Shown here: positions 1-11,357 of the stretch, in pieces
Layout: every line of letters begins with the position of its first letter
Position numbering within the stretch: the stretch's first letter is position 1
Source: Circinella minor
Lineage: Eukaryota > Mucoromycota > Mucoromycetes > Mucorales > Lichtheimiaceae
NCBI GenBank assembly: GCA_016758965.1
Contig: JAEPRB010000174.1
Location: forward strand, 1 to 64,000
Direction of reading: 5' to 3'
Length of the DNA: 64,000 bases
Translations under genes and position numbers: made by a program
Notes under the pieces: model-generated
The model's input: the letters and a program-made list of their open reading frames with translations, nothing else
Told to the model about the DNA's origin: nothing
Database searches by the model: none

Positions 1-935
1 AAGGAATGATTATGATTTAACCATATTCTGACCAGTGAGGGCAAAATCACTTCCGAGGAAGAGACCTGTGGCTACCACCCTAATAGCCCGCACATGTATT
101 GTTCGATTCCCCAGATGTGGCGGGAAAAAAATCCATATTGTTCTTTTGTATATTATTATACTCTTTTTTTTTTTACGATTTTATTGTTATTATTATCACT
201 TGTGTGTTTTGGATCTCCATTATAAATTGAAAATATGAAAAGGAATAAGAAAGTATATGATAATATAGGAAAAATTGAGAGTGCTTGATAAAGAAAAATA
301 TATACATCGACAGCAATACATTTTTTTTTTCGTTCTCTTACGTATGGTTTTTACGAATAGTTGAAATATATTTATCGTGTAAATCTATACTATGAAGGTC
401 AAAGGAAAATGAAATGATTAAGTCGAACAAAATGCATAAATATTACTTTTGAAATTATGTATGATATTTATAGATCAAAGATTTGTTGATAACGCACCGA
501 CCACTTACTGTAAATCAATGTTATTTTATTATGATGGTAACTTGAGTATGTAGACACTGTTATTGCATACGTAAATATGTATAGTTAATCAGGATATCTT
601 ATATCATTCTTCATTACGTACGTATTGTTTCTATATATATATAAATATATACTTCGCTATCTTATACCAACTACTATTATGTATATTATAAACTATGCAT
701 GATTATACTACTGTACACTAACATTCATTCACTTTCCAATGCATCGCTTCATTGATCGATTTTTTATTTATTTTGTGAGTGTATTGTGTAAAAAAAAAAA
801 AATAAGGTATAAAATTATTTATTATTTATTACTATTTTTATATGTAGGCTACGTACAACTTATTATTGATAAATATACGTAATTATATTCCCAAGGACTA
901 TATCACAATTAAACAAGAGTGTGTAATGGTACATC
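1..935. other. Left-edge non-coding AT-rich region
   Basis: No convincing protein-coding gene is seen. The first 130 bases are markedly less AT-rich than what follows and hold a tRNA B-box-like string (GTTCGATTCC at about 108-117) with T-runs further downstream. No complete tRNA fold could be made, so no RNA gene is called; see the finding on this segment. The rest is AT-rich DNA with A/T homopolymers and several TACGTA palindromes, and contains the 3' flank of the minus-strand gene that ends at 936. Confidence 0.6.
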
Positions 936-2652
936 TTATTCTCCCCCTGCATTGCAATAATCCGTTCCAAATACACAAAATCCTTGGAGCATTTGAATAA
1001 TACCAGTAATTGCAAACACCACACCAGCAAGTGTCAAAATTGCCATGATAATGTTAAGTATGAATTGAACTGGATTATATTTAAGTTGCTCCCCAGTATC
1101 ACGCCTGACTGTCTTGACAAAGCTATAATATCCCTTGTGAAGTTCATCAAATAGTTCGTATGTTTCCTTGCCAATAATAATTCCTCCCCCTTCACTTGAT
1201 GCCGGCATACGTTCAATCTCTCTTCCAAACTTGATAACATTGTTTGTCCACCAAGTAAAATCTACCATACTTTTCATATCCTCTGGTATCATTCCGACAT
1301 CGACTGCAACATCAAATGATCGTTTGTTAGGTATCAGTTTGGATAGCTTTAGAATACTGTCGCTATAATATCTCCAGATCGTAGGATTTTCTAACAAGAT
1401 AGTTTTATCTTCAATGCGATAACGAAAATCTAGAAGTGATAGAACTTGAAGAGAAACTTCTTTTCCAATAACTTTAATTCCATATTTGATACGAGGAAAT
1501 GCACTGATAGAATAACGAGATCGATCAAATTCTTCCAATGTAGGTATTCGCGGTAGTTTTCTTACTTCAGGACCTTCCTGCCAGTCTCTCTCAAGTTGGT
1601 ATGGATTTAGCCAATGATAGGGTAAATGACCATGGAAATTTCCCATCAAGATATTGGCTGTATGAATAAACCACATCAAGTTACGTTCCCAACTAGCCCA
1701 CTGTAAACGATGTTGATCCGAAAGTTCATTAGCACTGATATTACTTTCTTCCATGATACGTCGTCTTAGTGATATTGAAAACCGTCGTGGTGAGGTGGAT
1801 GATGATGACAATGGTGAATTAGATTTGCCGGTGGTATTCGTTCCTGATTGTCGAGGCGGTGCAGGTGGTTCCAATCCACGTATAAATACCATAGTATCTT
1901 GAAGACAAGTAAAAACGGATGGTTTGCTTTCTATTCGACGCACATGGTCAAACAAAGGCTCCAAATCAAAGTCTTTTAATTTACTGACAAGGACTTTGCG
2001 ATGACGAGGCTCGCCTGCCATCTGAATTAAATCATTGTAATTCGAAATGGGATCGAGATTATTACCTGCTGAATCTGTCGGACTCGTATTAACAGAATCA
2101 TCAGCATTTGGATTTGCGCGGTAAAGAAAAGTGTGGGCGATCTTTCGACGTGGTACAAGTTGATGATTTTCATCCATAAAATGACTGTTATTATTTATTT
2201 GTTCTGCATCTGTATCTGGTGGTTCTATTGCATATAAAGCTTGATGTTTGATATCGTCGATCATTTGTTCTTTTACGTCTTTCATATATTCAACGGCTGA
2301 TAAAGAAATACGTCGATAACTTGGATCACGTAATACTCCAGGACGAAATAGTTGAATGATTTTGATTTCTTCGGAATTTAGTTTGGTCAGCTCGATTTTT
2401 TTCATAAGAAGATGTTCATTATTGTATCCATTGCCGGTTCCCAAGGTAGATGATTGGTGTGAATGTATAGTATCTGTGCTTGTACTTGCAACAGGTAGCT
2501 TTTTATATCAACATAAAGGGGAATAGTACCATGACGACGATAATATCAATAACACATAAATTTTCTGTTTAATAGGGAGGTGTTTCAAATTATGATATTG
2601 AAATGCTATCATTAATATCACTTACCGGTGGTGATCGAGTATTATAGCTCAT
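936..2652 (-). CDS. Predicted tail-anchored membrane protein, unknown family
   Basis: Two exons: 2652-2626 (nine codons, MSYNTRSPP, ending at a GTAAGT donor) and 2498-936, giving about 529 residues. The frame stays open across the join, which supports this start over internal ATGs. I do not recognise the family. Visible features: a polar N-terminal half with Ser/Thr/Asn-rich stretches, a central globular part rich in aromatic residues (Trp-rich segment around WASWERNLMWFIH, then NFHGHLPYHW), and a single long hydrophobic segment near the C terminus (about residues 495-520, ILNIIMAILTLAGVVFAITG) followed by a short Cys-containing tail. This suggests a tail-anchored or single-pass protein facing the cytosol. 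The first intron is 127 nt. Function unknown; the gene is well supported by open frame length and splice sites. Confidence 0.75.
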
Positions 2653-3191
2653 ATGTATTATTTTATTGGTGGAGAGAAGAAAAGAAAAAGAAAAAAAAAA
2701 AAAAGGTTGTTTGAGTGTGAGTAAAGAAGTTTTATTTTAATAGTTTTTATTTTTCTTTTGTGGGTAACACAAATTTAGTCTTAATGTTTCCAATGTTCAC
2801 GAGCCAAGTAAACTAGGTGAGATCGGTGTGTACTACTGAAAAAAAAAAACTACTCTACTACGCTATTATTATAGAAAAAAAAAACCTCATTTTTTTCTTT
2901 AATCATGGCTACGCCTATTATTACCCAATTATTAGTATATTATGTTATTAAGAAAAGTTACGGACAAAAAAAAAAAAAAAAAAATGTGGCGTCAAGTCTT
3001 TTATGTGTTTTGTTGACACAATTTATAGATAAGCGCCACTATAAATAAAATGCTTCATTTTGGTTTGTAATGTATCTTTATCCATTTTTCATCAACAAAA
3101 TTTTGTGTTACGTACCAAGAATTTTAATTACGTGCGCCATCATCTTTCTTGGTGGGTTTACTAATATAAATTTTTGCTTGTTGGGTTGTTC

Positions 3192-3229
<38 letters not shown>

Positions 3230-3902
3230 ACAGAAAATATTGATTATTAATGTAGAGTCAAGAGAAAAAAAAAACATATTAAAACAATGGAAAAATGACA
3301 GCTGTTTATTTATCTCCAGTCATTACGTACGTAGTGGCGTATGAAACCAAGTTACAAGAAGTTTGTATTACAAACATCATTAAAATCATGCATGTAATAG
3401 ATACAACTATAAGGGTTAAAAAAAAAGCCGGTATGGAATAAAAGGTTTATTGTTATAACATGTAATGTCACATTGTATATAAACAGACTGACATCATTGT
3501 TAATTGTGTTGTGCTTACTATATATATGTCTTTTTTTTTTCACCAAGTACTGAAGTGTAATATCTAAACTACTAAAGTACTTATACTTAGCCATTTCATA
3601 TAAAAGGTTGTATGTACCTTATAAAAATGCTTTTTTTTTTTGTGTCATATGTATTAAAGATAAAAAAAAAAAAAAAAGTGGAATAAAAATACATGTATCG
3701 ATGCACATTTACAAAGAATTAAACGTGTTTTTTTTTTAAAAAAAATAATAACAATAAATATACAGTAATTGTTTTGCTATATAAAAAGTAAGAAAATAAG
3801 AGAGTGGATAATCTATGTCTTTTGTCACCAATTATATCGTTTTTTTTTTATTACGTATTGTTATAATAGGTGACATTGTATATATGTCAGCACTACAAAA
3901 GA
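2653..3902. other. Non-coding gap with long A/T homopolymers
   Basis: No coding region is supported. The 80-codon minus-strand open frame near 3352-3594 is A/T-biased and shows no conserved motif. Contains the upstream flank of the 936-2652 gene, numerous 8-20 nt A or T runs and the T-run/A-run palindrome at 3192-3230. Confidence 0.6.
3192..3230. repeat. Poly-T/poly-A perfect palindrome
   Basis: About 18 T directly followed by about 21 A, which could fold as a hairpin on either strand. It lies in a non-coding gap, with no adjacent gene end that would make it a terminator. Homopolymer length may be affected by sequencing error. Confidence 0.8.
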
Positions 3903-4870
3903 CTAATCATCAAGATTCAACAATTCAACAGGACCTGTCTCCATAATCATCTCAAAATCATTTCGTGTTAGTTGTTGCTGTTCACGTTGTAATTGTTACC
4001 ATGAAAAAAAGCATTATTGGAATAGTTACCATTTTCCAGAAAATGATTAGACTGTGCTACTGTAATTGTTGAAAAAGAATTTGTTAGGAACCCATCATTA
4101 TTATAATTAGTTCATTGTGATAATAATGCTGTATGATCTCTGTTACTCATTTTTGATAATAGTGAATGTTGATGAAGATAGAGTGATGATCTGTGTTGTT
4201 TTTTTCTGAACATGTTCTTGTTCTCGTGGGATAAATGATTGGGAAGTTCTTTTAACATGATGGCATAATTCTGGGACTGTCGAAAAACATCATACGTACC
4301 ATTGATCTAATGCTGCAATGTGAGAGCAAAAAAAAAAGGAACAATAAAATTTAATCCTATAATAACCATGGATACATATACATATGTGAGGAAATTCAAA
4401 TTTACTACGTATTATTTATCATCATGAAAAATGTAACACCTGCATCTGTTAATATAATTTGCTGGTGTTGGTGTTGGTGTTGGTGTTGGTGTTGATTATT
4501 TGATAAATAGATGTTTTCAACAGCATCCATATAATGTAAAAAAAAAAAAAAACAATATCAAATCTGTTACATGTTTGTTGTGAGTCGTAAACCGGAGAAA
4601 GACGAATATTATGATCCTACTACTGCTGTTGCTTCATTGTTATTATTATTTTGTTCAACTAAACGTTTTTCGAGTTGTTTAACACAATTTTCAAGTAAAT
4701 TCACATATAATTTGAAAACTTCCCGGTCTCTTCTTTTATATGTATTGTAACTCAAGTAAGAACCCTGGTTAGCCAAGGATATAATTCCACATATTTAAAT
4801 TCGTCTTCACCTATCAACGGACCAGATAATCTTATTGGAAGATCCTTGCTTGTTTTATGCAATCAATTAA
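3903..4870 (-). pseudogene. Decayed protein-coding gene, possibly a nuclear regulator
   Basis: Read on the minus strand, this stretch holds several protein-like blocks in one order but in shifting frames. First block (about 4860-4745): DLPIRLSGPLIGEDEF followed by KYVELYPWLTR. After a frame change at about 4765: YNTYKRRDREVFKLYVNLL then ENCVKQLEKRLVEQ, an amphipathic basic segment. Next a His-Gln repeat block, then a block around CFSTVPELCHHVKRTSQSF interrupted by an in-frame TGA at about 4294, an Asn-rich block, and finally QREQQQLTRNDFEMIMETG ending DD-stop at 3903. At least two in-frame stops and three frame changes cannot be removed by introns of normal length. The blocks are too protein-like to be chance. 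The family was not identified; the basic/leucine pattern only hints at a DNA-binding or coiled-coil protein. Confidence 0.5.
4462..4494. repeat. Short tandem repeat of a 6-nt unit (TTGGTG)
   Basis: Five to six tandem copies of the hexamer. On the minus strand it reads as an alternating Gln-His tract inside the decayed gene at 3903-4870, so it is probably an expanded codon repeat from the former reading frame. Confidence 0.8.
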
Positions 4871-5382
4871 TCATAATACTGAAACTATTTATATATACTC
4901 TCCCAAGAGCTAATTTTTTCTTTAAAAAATATAATATATATATGAATCATGGGAATATATTAATCACTTTAATACAGTTCACTATATCACAAAAATTCAA
5001 AAGTTAATAACTAAATGGAAATAAATATTTTGTTACGTATGATTTATATGAATTATTGTTTCATAAATAAACTAGTACTATTAATATGATAATTGCTTAT
5101 GTAAATTAACTGATTGACATCAACTATTCTTATATCTATTTTTTTAATTAGAAGAATAGTTGATAAAAATAATTAATAGAACTCCTAAATGTAAAATTCG
5201 GAGGAATATACGGTAACTTTCATATTTATTATTACAAAGAATTTGAAATGAGATGTTAATATACTATATGTAATGTTTGTTTTTGTTTATGTGTTAAAAC
5301 AACTTGAATATATATATAATAATAATAATAAGAAATGTGTTTTGTTAAAGGGGTTATTGTATTTTACAGATAAATAATAAAC
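4871..5382. other. Non-coding gap downstream of ATG4
   Basis: AT-rich with TA and TAA repeats. No open frame or recognisable motif; presumably the 3' flank of the minus-strand ATG4 gene. Confidence 0.6.
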
Positions 5383-7351
5383 TTATAAAATGGTATCTTC
5401 TTCTTCTTCTATTTCATCATCACTAACAATACCAAAATCATTCTCACTTCGTACATCTTCATCATATTCAGGTGCATGATTTTCAATTGTAAATATAGGG
5501 GTATGAACAGTGGCAAGCTTATAATTATAAAAAAGAAATTAGTTTATATAATATACTTTATGTTATAATTATTATTATTATTATAATTATTTTTTTACCT
5601 GAGTAATATGATCACAAAAATCATTAAATTCTTGTTCAGTTCGACAATAAAATCCAAGTAACATAGATGGATCCAATTGTGATATATGAGTTTTACGTGG
5701 AATTGTACAATGATATGTTTCAAGACTTTCTTCATCATATGCATTCATTGCTTTTGTTTCTAATGCAGTACGTGAAAAATGAGGATCCATATAAATAAGA
5801 TCATCTCCTTGCATACCCAAGAAATATAAAGATGAATTAGGTCGACCACTAAAAAATAATTTATTAGTATTTCTTCTTTTATTTTTTTTTTAAAAAAAAT
5901 AAATAAATATCTGTCTTTACCCTGCGATACCAACAAACCAAGGAAGTTCAAAACATGCTTTTAAAGCTGGATAATAAGTTGGATGAAGTTGATCAATACC
6001 TAATCGTATAGCTACTAATATAAGTAAAGATTGAAAATCATTTTCTTTATTTTCATCATCCATTTTATTTTTATCAGGTGTATATTGATCATAAATTTCT
6101 CTGGCTTCTTGATTTCGACATTGATATGTATTACTAAATTCACCACGTGGTCTTTTACCAGTAGCTGCATCTTTTACAGCATTACGATAAACTACACCAT
6201 CTGTTGCAATATAAACTGAAAGATCAGCAGCTGGAAAATCGGATACCAATGCTCTATAAAATATTAAAAACTTATCAATGACGTTCTCTCTTTATTTTTT
6301 TTTTTAAAAAAATTATGATATTAAAAAAAAAAAAAAAAACTGTTTTTTATTTACAAGATCACCTGACTAATTGTACTGGGACCAAACCATTCACCAATAT
6401 TTTTTCCAAGTTGTTTACCCAATAAAGCAATCCGATGAATTGAAAAAGGAGCACGTGGTGATAACTCATCCAAAAACCATTGTATAATCTATATAATTTT
6501 TTATATGAATGAATAAAACCCCATACTATATATATATATAATTATATATATACCTTGAGATAGTGAGGATCTTTTTCATTTCCTTTCCTCCGCCAATCTA
6601 AAATATATATATCATGTTAATATAATTTTTAAAAACAAAAAATAAATAAATAAATTAACAAACCTCTTCCCAAGTAATGTATTAATAATGCGTTGGCAAG
6701 TAAACTTTGACCACTACGAAGCATACAACCCCATCCAATATCTGTTTTATAATTTGAAGGACGAATAGGTGGATAATTATGTCTATATGTCATCCAAAAT
6801 CGTGTAATAAAATCATCATAAAATGCTGGTGGCCACATCATAGATAATGAAGGGGTTATTATTTGTTCTTGTATTCTTTCACTTTCTTGATTACTATTAC
6901 TATTACTACTGTTTCTATTTTCTTGTTGTTCTTGTTCTTGTCGTTGTTTATTTTCTTTATTATTATTATAAACATTATCGTCACAGTCGTGATTAAAAAA
7001 AGTTTCTGATTGTGCATTCAAAATATCTTTTTGGATTTGTACCATATTAGGCATGTCGTAACATTGGCCTAAAAGGTACAAAGTAGAATCTTGATTTTCT
7101 TCTGTTGAATAATGTTGGTGCCATAAATGAGATACCCAATGACCTAATTTGAGTGGTATTTCAGCTGCTAAATAAGAAGAATTGGTTAATAATTTATCTT
7201 TTAATGGCGCAGTGCTTAAATGGTTTGAGTTTTGAGGTTGTGGTAAATGGTCGTCATTGTCATTCTTTTTTTTTTCTTTATTATTATCCGATGAACATGG
7301 TGAGTTATTTTTTGTTGTTCTATTAGATACACTAGTAGTAAAATGACTCAT
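5383..7351 (-). CDS. ATG4: Autophagy cysteine protease ATG4 (peptidase C54)
   Basis: Processes and delipidates the ubiquitin-like protein Atg8 during autophagosome formation in the cytosol. Six exons: 7351-6664, 6597-6554, 6488-6355, 6253-5921, 5848-5599, 5517-5383; 1584 nt, 527 residues. The catalytic Cys is C209 in [10 protein letters not shown], preceded by the family pattern [12 protein letters not shown]. The Asp and His of the triad are D421 and H423 in the YMDPHFSR segment, after the conserved [12 protein letters not shown]. The acidic C-terminal tail has F511-G-I-V514 in an Asp/Glu setting, matching an Atg8-interacting (AIM/LIR) motif in the place where human ATG4B carries one. The ATG at 7351 is used because the in-frame extension upstream is a translated (CT)n tract. 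The N-terminal region before the protease is Asn/Gln-rich and longer than in yeast. Splice phases all agree. Confidence 0.95.
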
Positions 7352-7391
7352 TATATATATATATATATAAAAGAAAGAAAAAAAAAAAAGG

Positions 7392-7395
<4 letters not shown>

Positions 7396-7432
<37 letters not shown>
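7396..7432. repeat. (GA)n microsatellite in ATG4 leader
   Basis: Uninterrupted GA (CT on the gene strand) dinucleotide repeat just upstream of the ATG4 start codon; the frame stays open through it towards 7459. Probably part of the 5' untranslated leader or core promoter. Confidence 0.8.
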
Positions 7433-7438
<6 letters not shown>

Positions 7439-7598
7439 AAAGTAACTTCTTGTCTGCATAATCCAAATGATTAACTCTGCGGAGAGTCAATGAAAAAAAA
7501 ATAATAACTTGTGATTTGGGTTAAAACGGAGTGTAAGGGAAGGAATTATGCACATTCTATAATAATAATAAATCTCTTTTTTTTTTTTTCATAATACA

Positions 7599-9769
7599 TT
7601 AAATTTTTATCCATTCAACTTCATGTTTACGCATATTTGAAACAGCTTTATAATGTTCAACAACCCATTGTTTTAATCCAATCCATTCATCTTGTGCGTT
7701 TGTACCATATTCCAAATGTTCTAAAAATTCACTTGCTTCCCAAGATCCTTTTACACCTTTTGTCATTCTTTCCAATGAACTATCCCATAATATATCGCGT
7801 TGTAACATATAGGCCAAACCATCAATACGTTTCAATAAAACATCAGGATGCGCTGCTCGACTATTAATGTGTTTCAATGCATTTTCAAAAAATCGAACAG
7901 CATAAGGTACTTGTTTCAATTTTTCCCATATATGAGAATGAATCTTATCATTATTGGCAAAATGAGGCCAATCATCACCCGTCATAAATTTCACTTGATC
8001 ATGTTCAAATCCATTACCAAAAGTATAATCAAAATCCATAGGAATAAATGTCCATTGACTTGAAAAAGGTTTTTGATAAATGGCAAAGTTATTACCCGAA
8101 TATTGAACAGCATCCCAATTACCACCTATCCATTCAAGAGCTAATTGACGAATAAATTTAACCAAATCCAATTGATGATTCCATTCTCTGAATAGACGCT
8201 TGTCATTGGGTGCTTGAGATATGTCATAATCTTTGACAAATCTTATTAAATCAAGAACAGATTCCATCACCTCGGCTTTTTTTTCTGGATCTTTTTCAGA
8301 TTTGACATCGTATACCAAAGGATCATAGGATTCCACATCATCCCCTAAATATCCAAAACTGGCTGCATATTCACCTTTACCAGCATCACCTTGAACAATA
8401 TTTCCCACTTGAGTATTTTGAGGTTCATTACGATTTAATGTTTCACGAATAAAACTGGTTTAAACATACGTACGAAAAAAAAAAAAACATTGAGTCAAAT
8501 GTTTGATTAAAGTTTTTTTTTTTTTTTTTTTACGTAATATTCAAATGTTAAGTTATTTTTTTTTTTTTACCTAGCAGAAGAACTATCATCTACAAGATAA
8601 TATAAACCAATAGGTACATCATTTATATAAAGTCTATATATAAGAGAGAGAGAAAATAAATAAATATATATATATATATATATGTCATATCATCTTTTTA
8701 AAAAAAGTTTGGTTTTTTTTTTTTTTTTTTACCGTGCATAAACACCACGAGCTGCCACTATACCCGTTGATTCTAATAAATCATTATATAATTTTTCACG
8801 CATCATAGTAGGATCAGTTGATTCTGAACGTAATTTAAGTGACCATCTACGATATAATCCATTAGGTGCTGATTTGCGTGGAATTTTAATTTTATAAGGA
8901 ACTTTTGCCCAATTACGACTTGAATGACCACCTATTTTGAGACTAACATCTTTGAATTGTTGTACATCATTATAACTATTATTTTTATTATAACATTCAT
9001 TTTTAGTTCAAAAAAAAAAAGAGATTTTTAAACAGGAGGAAATGATAATTGAAAAAAAAAAAATACAAACCTGATAAAAGTCATATCACCTTTAATTTTA
9101 ACCTTTTTATCATATTTATTTGTATGTAATTCTTGAGCATTTTCTTCATCCATTTTAAAATGTAATGTAGCAATAGTACCTTCTTGAAATAATTCACTAG
9201 CAGCAGGATCCTCCACAGGAGCAAAAGAATCATTGACAGGATTTAAATGAGATGAATCAAAATCATATACACGAGGTATCGATGGGATATGAAGTTTATT
9301 CCAAGGTCTACCATAGGTTTCATGAAATGTTTCTTTTGCTTCTTGAATAGCAGGACGTTCAAATTGTTCATAATGAATAATGTCTTTATTTTGATGATTA
9401 TCAAGAATCACATAACGATAAGGTTCTGAAGAAGGTCCAACACCTTTGTAAAGCATTGGAATCATTGGATCAGGATGTAAACCATATATATCTTGACCAA
9501 TAGCAACAGCTACAATATTTTGATTCACATCCGGTGGACTAATGACAACTTGATATGTCACTGGATGTGATTCATTTAATATTGTTATATTACTTTGATG
9601 ATGTCTTTGTGCAGTTACTAAATCCTTAGAACTATATGATAAACCTAGTAAACATAGAATACAATCATTTTTTTTTATGATTAATTATTACATAGAACAA
9701 CATGTTATTAAAAGATGATTATAATTTACCTAATAGAACAATAATAAACCATGATATTATACTGTTCAT
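7599..9769 (-). CDS. Secreted CotH-family (spore coat protein H-like kinase fold) protein
   Basis: Five exons: 9769-9730, 9644-9071, 8975-8733, 8633-8571, 8454-7599; 1776 nt, 591 residues. The N terminus (MNSIISWFIIVLLGGLSYSS) is a signal peptide. The central and C-terminal parts carry CotH family features: a beta-rich N-terminal module, KIGGHSSRNWAKVPYKIKI, STDPTMMREKLYND, LYINDVPIGLYYLVDD, and the WTFIPMDFDYTFGNG block expected for the kinase-like active site. CotH proteins are expanded in Mucorales, where some paralogues are cell-surface proteins implicated in host-cell attachment. I see no copy of the surface-ligand signature described for that subgroup and no obvious GPI-anchor tail (it ends in charged residues, EVEWIKI), so this one is more likely soluble and secreted. 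Known family biochemistry: CotH of bacteria phosphorylates coat proteins; activity here is inferred only. Confidence 0.9.
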
Positions 9770-10194
9770 TGCTTGAACAATCAAGAAAATAACAAAAAAT
9801 TTGGGGAATATGTAAACTCGGAATATATATATATAGAAAGAAAGAAAAGAAAAAAAGGATGGAAGAAAAAAGAAGTAGGAAAAAAAAAAAAAAAAAGAGA
9901 GAGAGAAAATAGTACGATTAAAAAAGAAGTTTGTATATATCCATTTCAATTCGGGCATTTTTTTTTTTTTTTTTTTGTTGATTTGGATATAAGAAATTCA
10001 TAAAGAAATAGTATACTTCTGGATTGGTTTTTTCTGTTTCTGTCTTTTTTTTTTTATTATAATAAAACGACCCACTAATACAAATTATTTTTTTCGCGCT
10101 CTATTTGAATGGGAACTAGGTTGATTATATTGTAAATAATAATAATAATAATAATAAAGTAAATTAACTACATTGTTTTTTTTTTTTTTTTTTT
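9770..10194. other. Non-coding gap upstream of CotH gene
   Basis: Promoter and leader of the minus-strand CotH gene plus the 3' flank of the minus-strand PPN2-like gene. Poly-A and poly-T runs and a TAA repeat at about 10137-10157. No gene seen. Confidence 0.6.
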
Positions 10195-11357
10195 TTAATT
10201 TTTATAATATTCTTTACATTGGACTTGAGTTAATTGTCCTGTTTTAATTTCTAATGCAGTCAATTTTCTACCATAAACGCATCCACTATCTACACCAAAT
10301 GTATAATTTTTTAATTGAACACCATTACCAGCAGCATGCCCATAATAAACTTTTCGATATTCTGAAGGAAAAGTAGAATTATTATTTTCTTGAGATGAAT
10401 TCCAAATATCAGACCATTCTTCCCCTGTTTTTTCTTTGGTTCCTATACCATCTTGTTCAATAGTACGAATATTCATTACAGAAAAAGGTTGTTGGTCTTC
10501 TAATGTTCGATGGGGATTAAAACCAGCATGAACAAATAAGGCTTGAAGTGCTGGAATAGCTAATATCATAGGACATCCAGATAAATATTCATAATCCTCA
10601 TCTGTCATATTTCTATTATAGGATGGTTTTTTTTTTTTTTTTGAAGTGTCGGTTATTAGAAAAAGAATTTTGATTGTTTTCTCATATATTTATATATATA
10701 TATATAAATGACATACTGTGCTATTCCCATATGATGATTATCAAATTCAAGTGGATCTAATACTGGACCTTCTGGTATAATTCCTTGTTTAAATATAGAA
10801 TGACCTGATCGAATAAATGTCTTGATACGAACTACTTTATCATCATGATTACCACGAACACATAAAGCTTTTAATTCTTTTGCACGACGAATCACACCTA
10901 TACTATCGGGACCTCTTGTAACCAAGTCACCGGCTAATATAATTCGATCACCTGCATCATGATTATAGTGTAACTTGGTAACCAATGTATTTAATTCATC
11001 TAAGGAACCATGGACATCACCAATCACATAAAGTTTATGATCAAGGTTTGTATAAAGATCGTCATTTTGCATTGTTTCCATCAAAGTCAAATTAGAATAT
11101 CTTGATAAGGCATGTAAATCACCCACTTTACTTATAATAGATTGATCTTCTGTTGATTGACCTTTTGCTGTTGTATTAATACTTGCATCTGTATCATTTT
11201 CAAAAGCTTCACGTTGATTTCGTTGTACAACGACGACGACGACGGCTACAATCACAGCGATAATAATAGCAGTGATAGCGAATGCAATCCCTCGCCAAAG
11301 CCATTTTCGTTTGGTTTCAGCTGTTGTTATTTGTACAGCTTTTTCTACTTCAACCAT
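10195..11357 (-). CDS. PPN2-like vacuolar metallophosphatase (endopolyphosphatase type)
   Basis: Two exons: 11357-10717 and 10612-10195; 1059 nt, 352 residues. A single membrane segment at about residues 24-44 after a basic N terminus predicts a type II membrane protein with the enzyme in the lumen. Calcineurin-like metallophosphatase motifs are complete: GDVHG (113-117), GDLVTRG (143-149), GNHD (169-172), then FVHAGFNP and YYGHAAGNG, ending with FGVDSGCVYGRKLTALE, typical of the PPP-like bis-nucleosyl-tetraphosphatase branch. Yeast Ppn2 (a vacuolar zinc-dependent endopolyphosphatase of about 326 residues) has the same length and layout, so polyphosphate cleavage in the vacuole is the best guess. 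A related Ser/Thr phosphatase role cannot be excluded. Confidence 0.88.

Noticed and set aside
60..130. Possible tRNA gene suggested by a B-box-like GTTCGATTCC
   Set aside because: The bases flanking the loop do not pair as a T stem, and no matching acceptor stem or A box was found; kept only as a possible RNA gene in findings.
7351..7459. Longer ATG4 start at 7459
   Set aside because: The extension is only a translated (CT)n tract and T-rich leader giving alternating Ser-Leu and Phe; the ATG at 7351 begins protein-like sequence.
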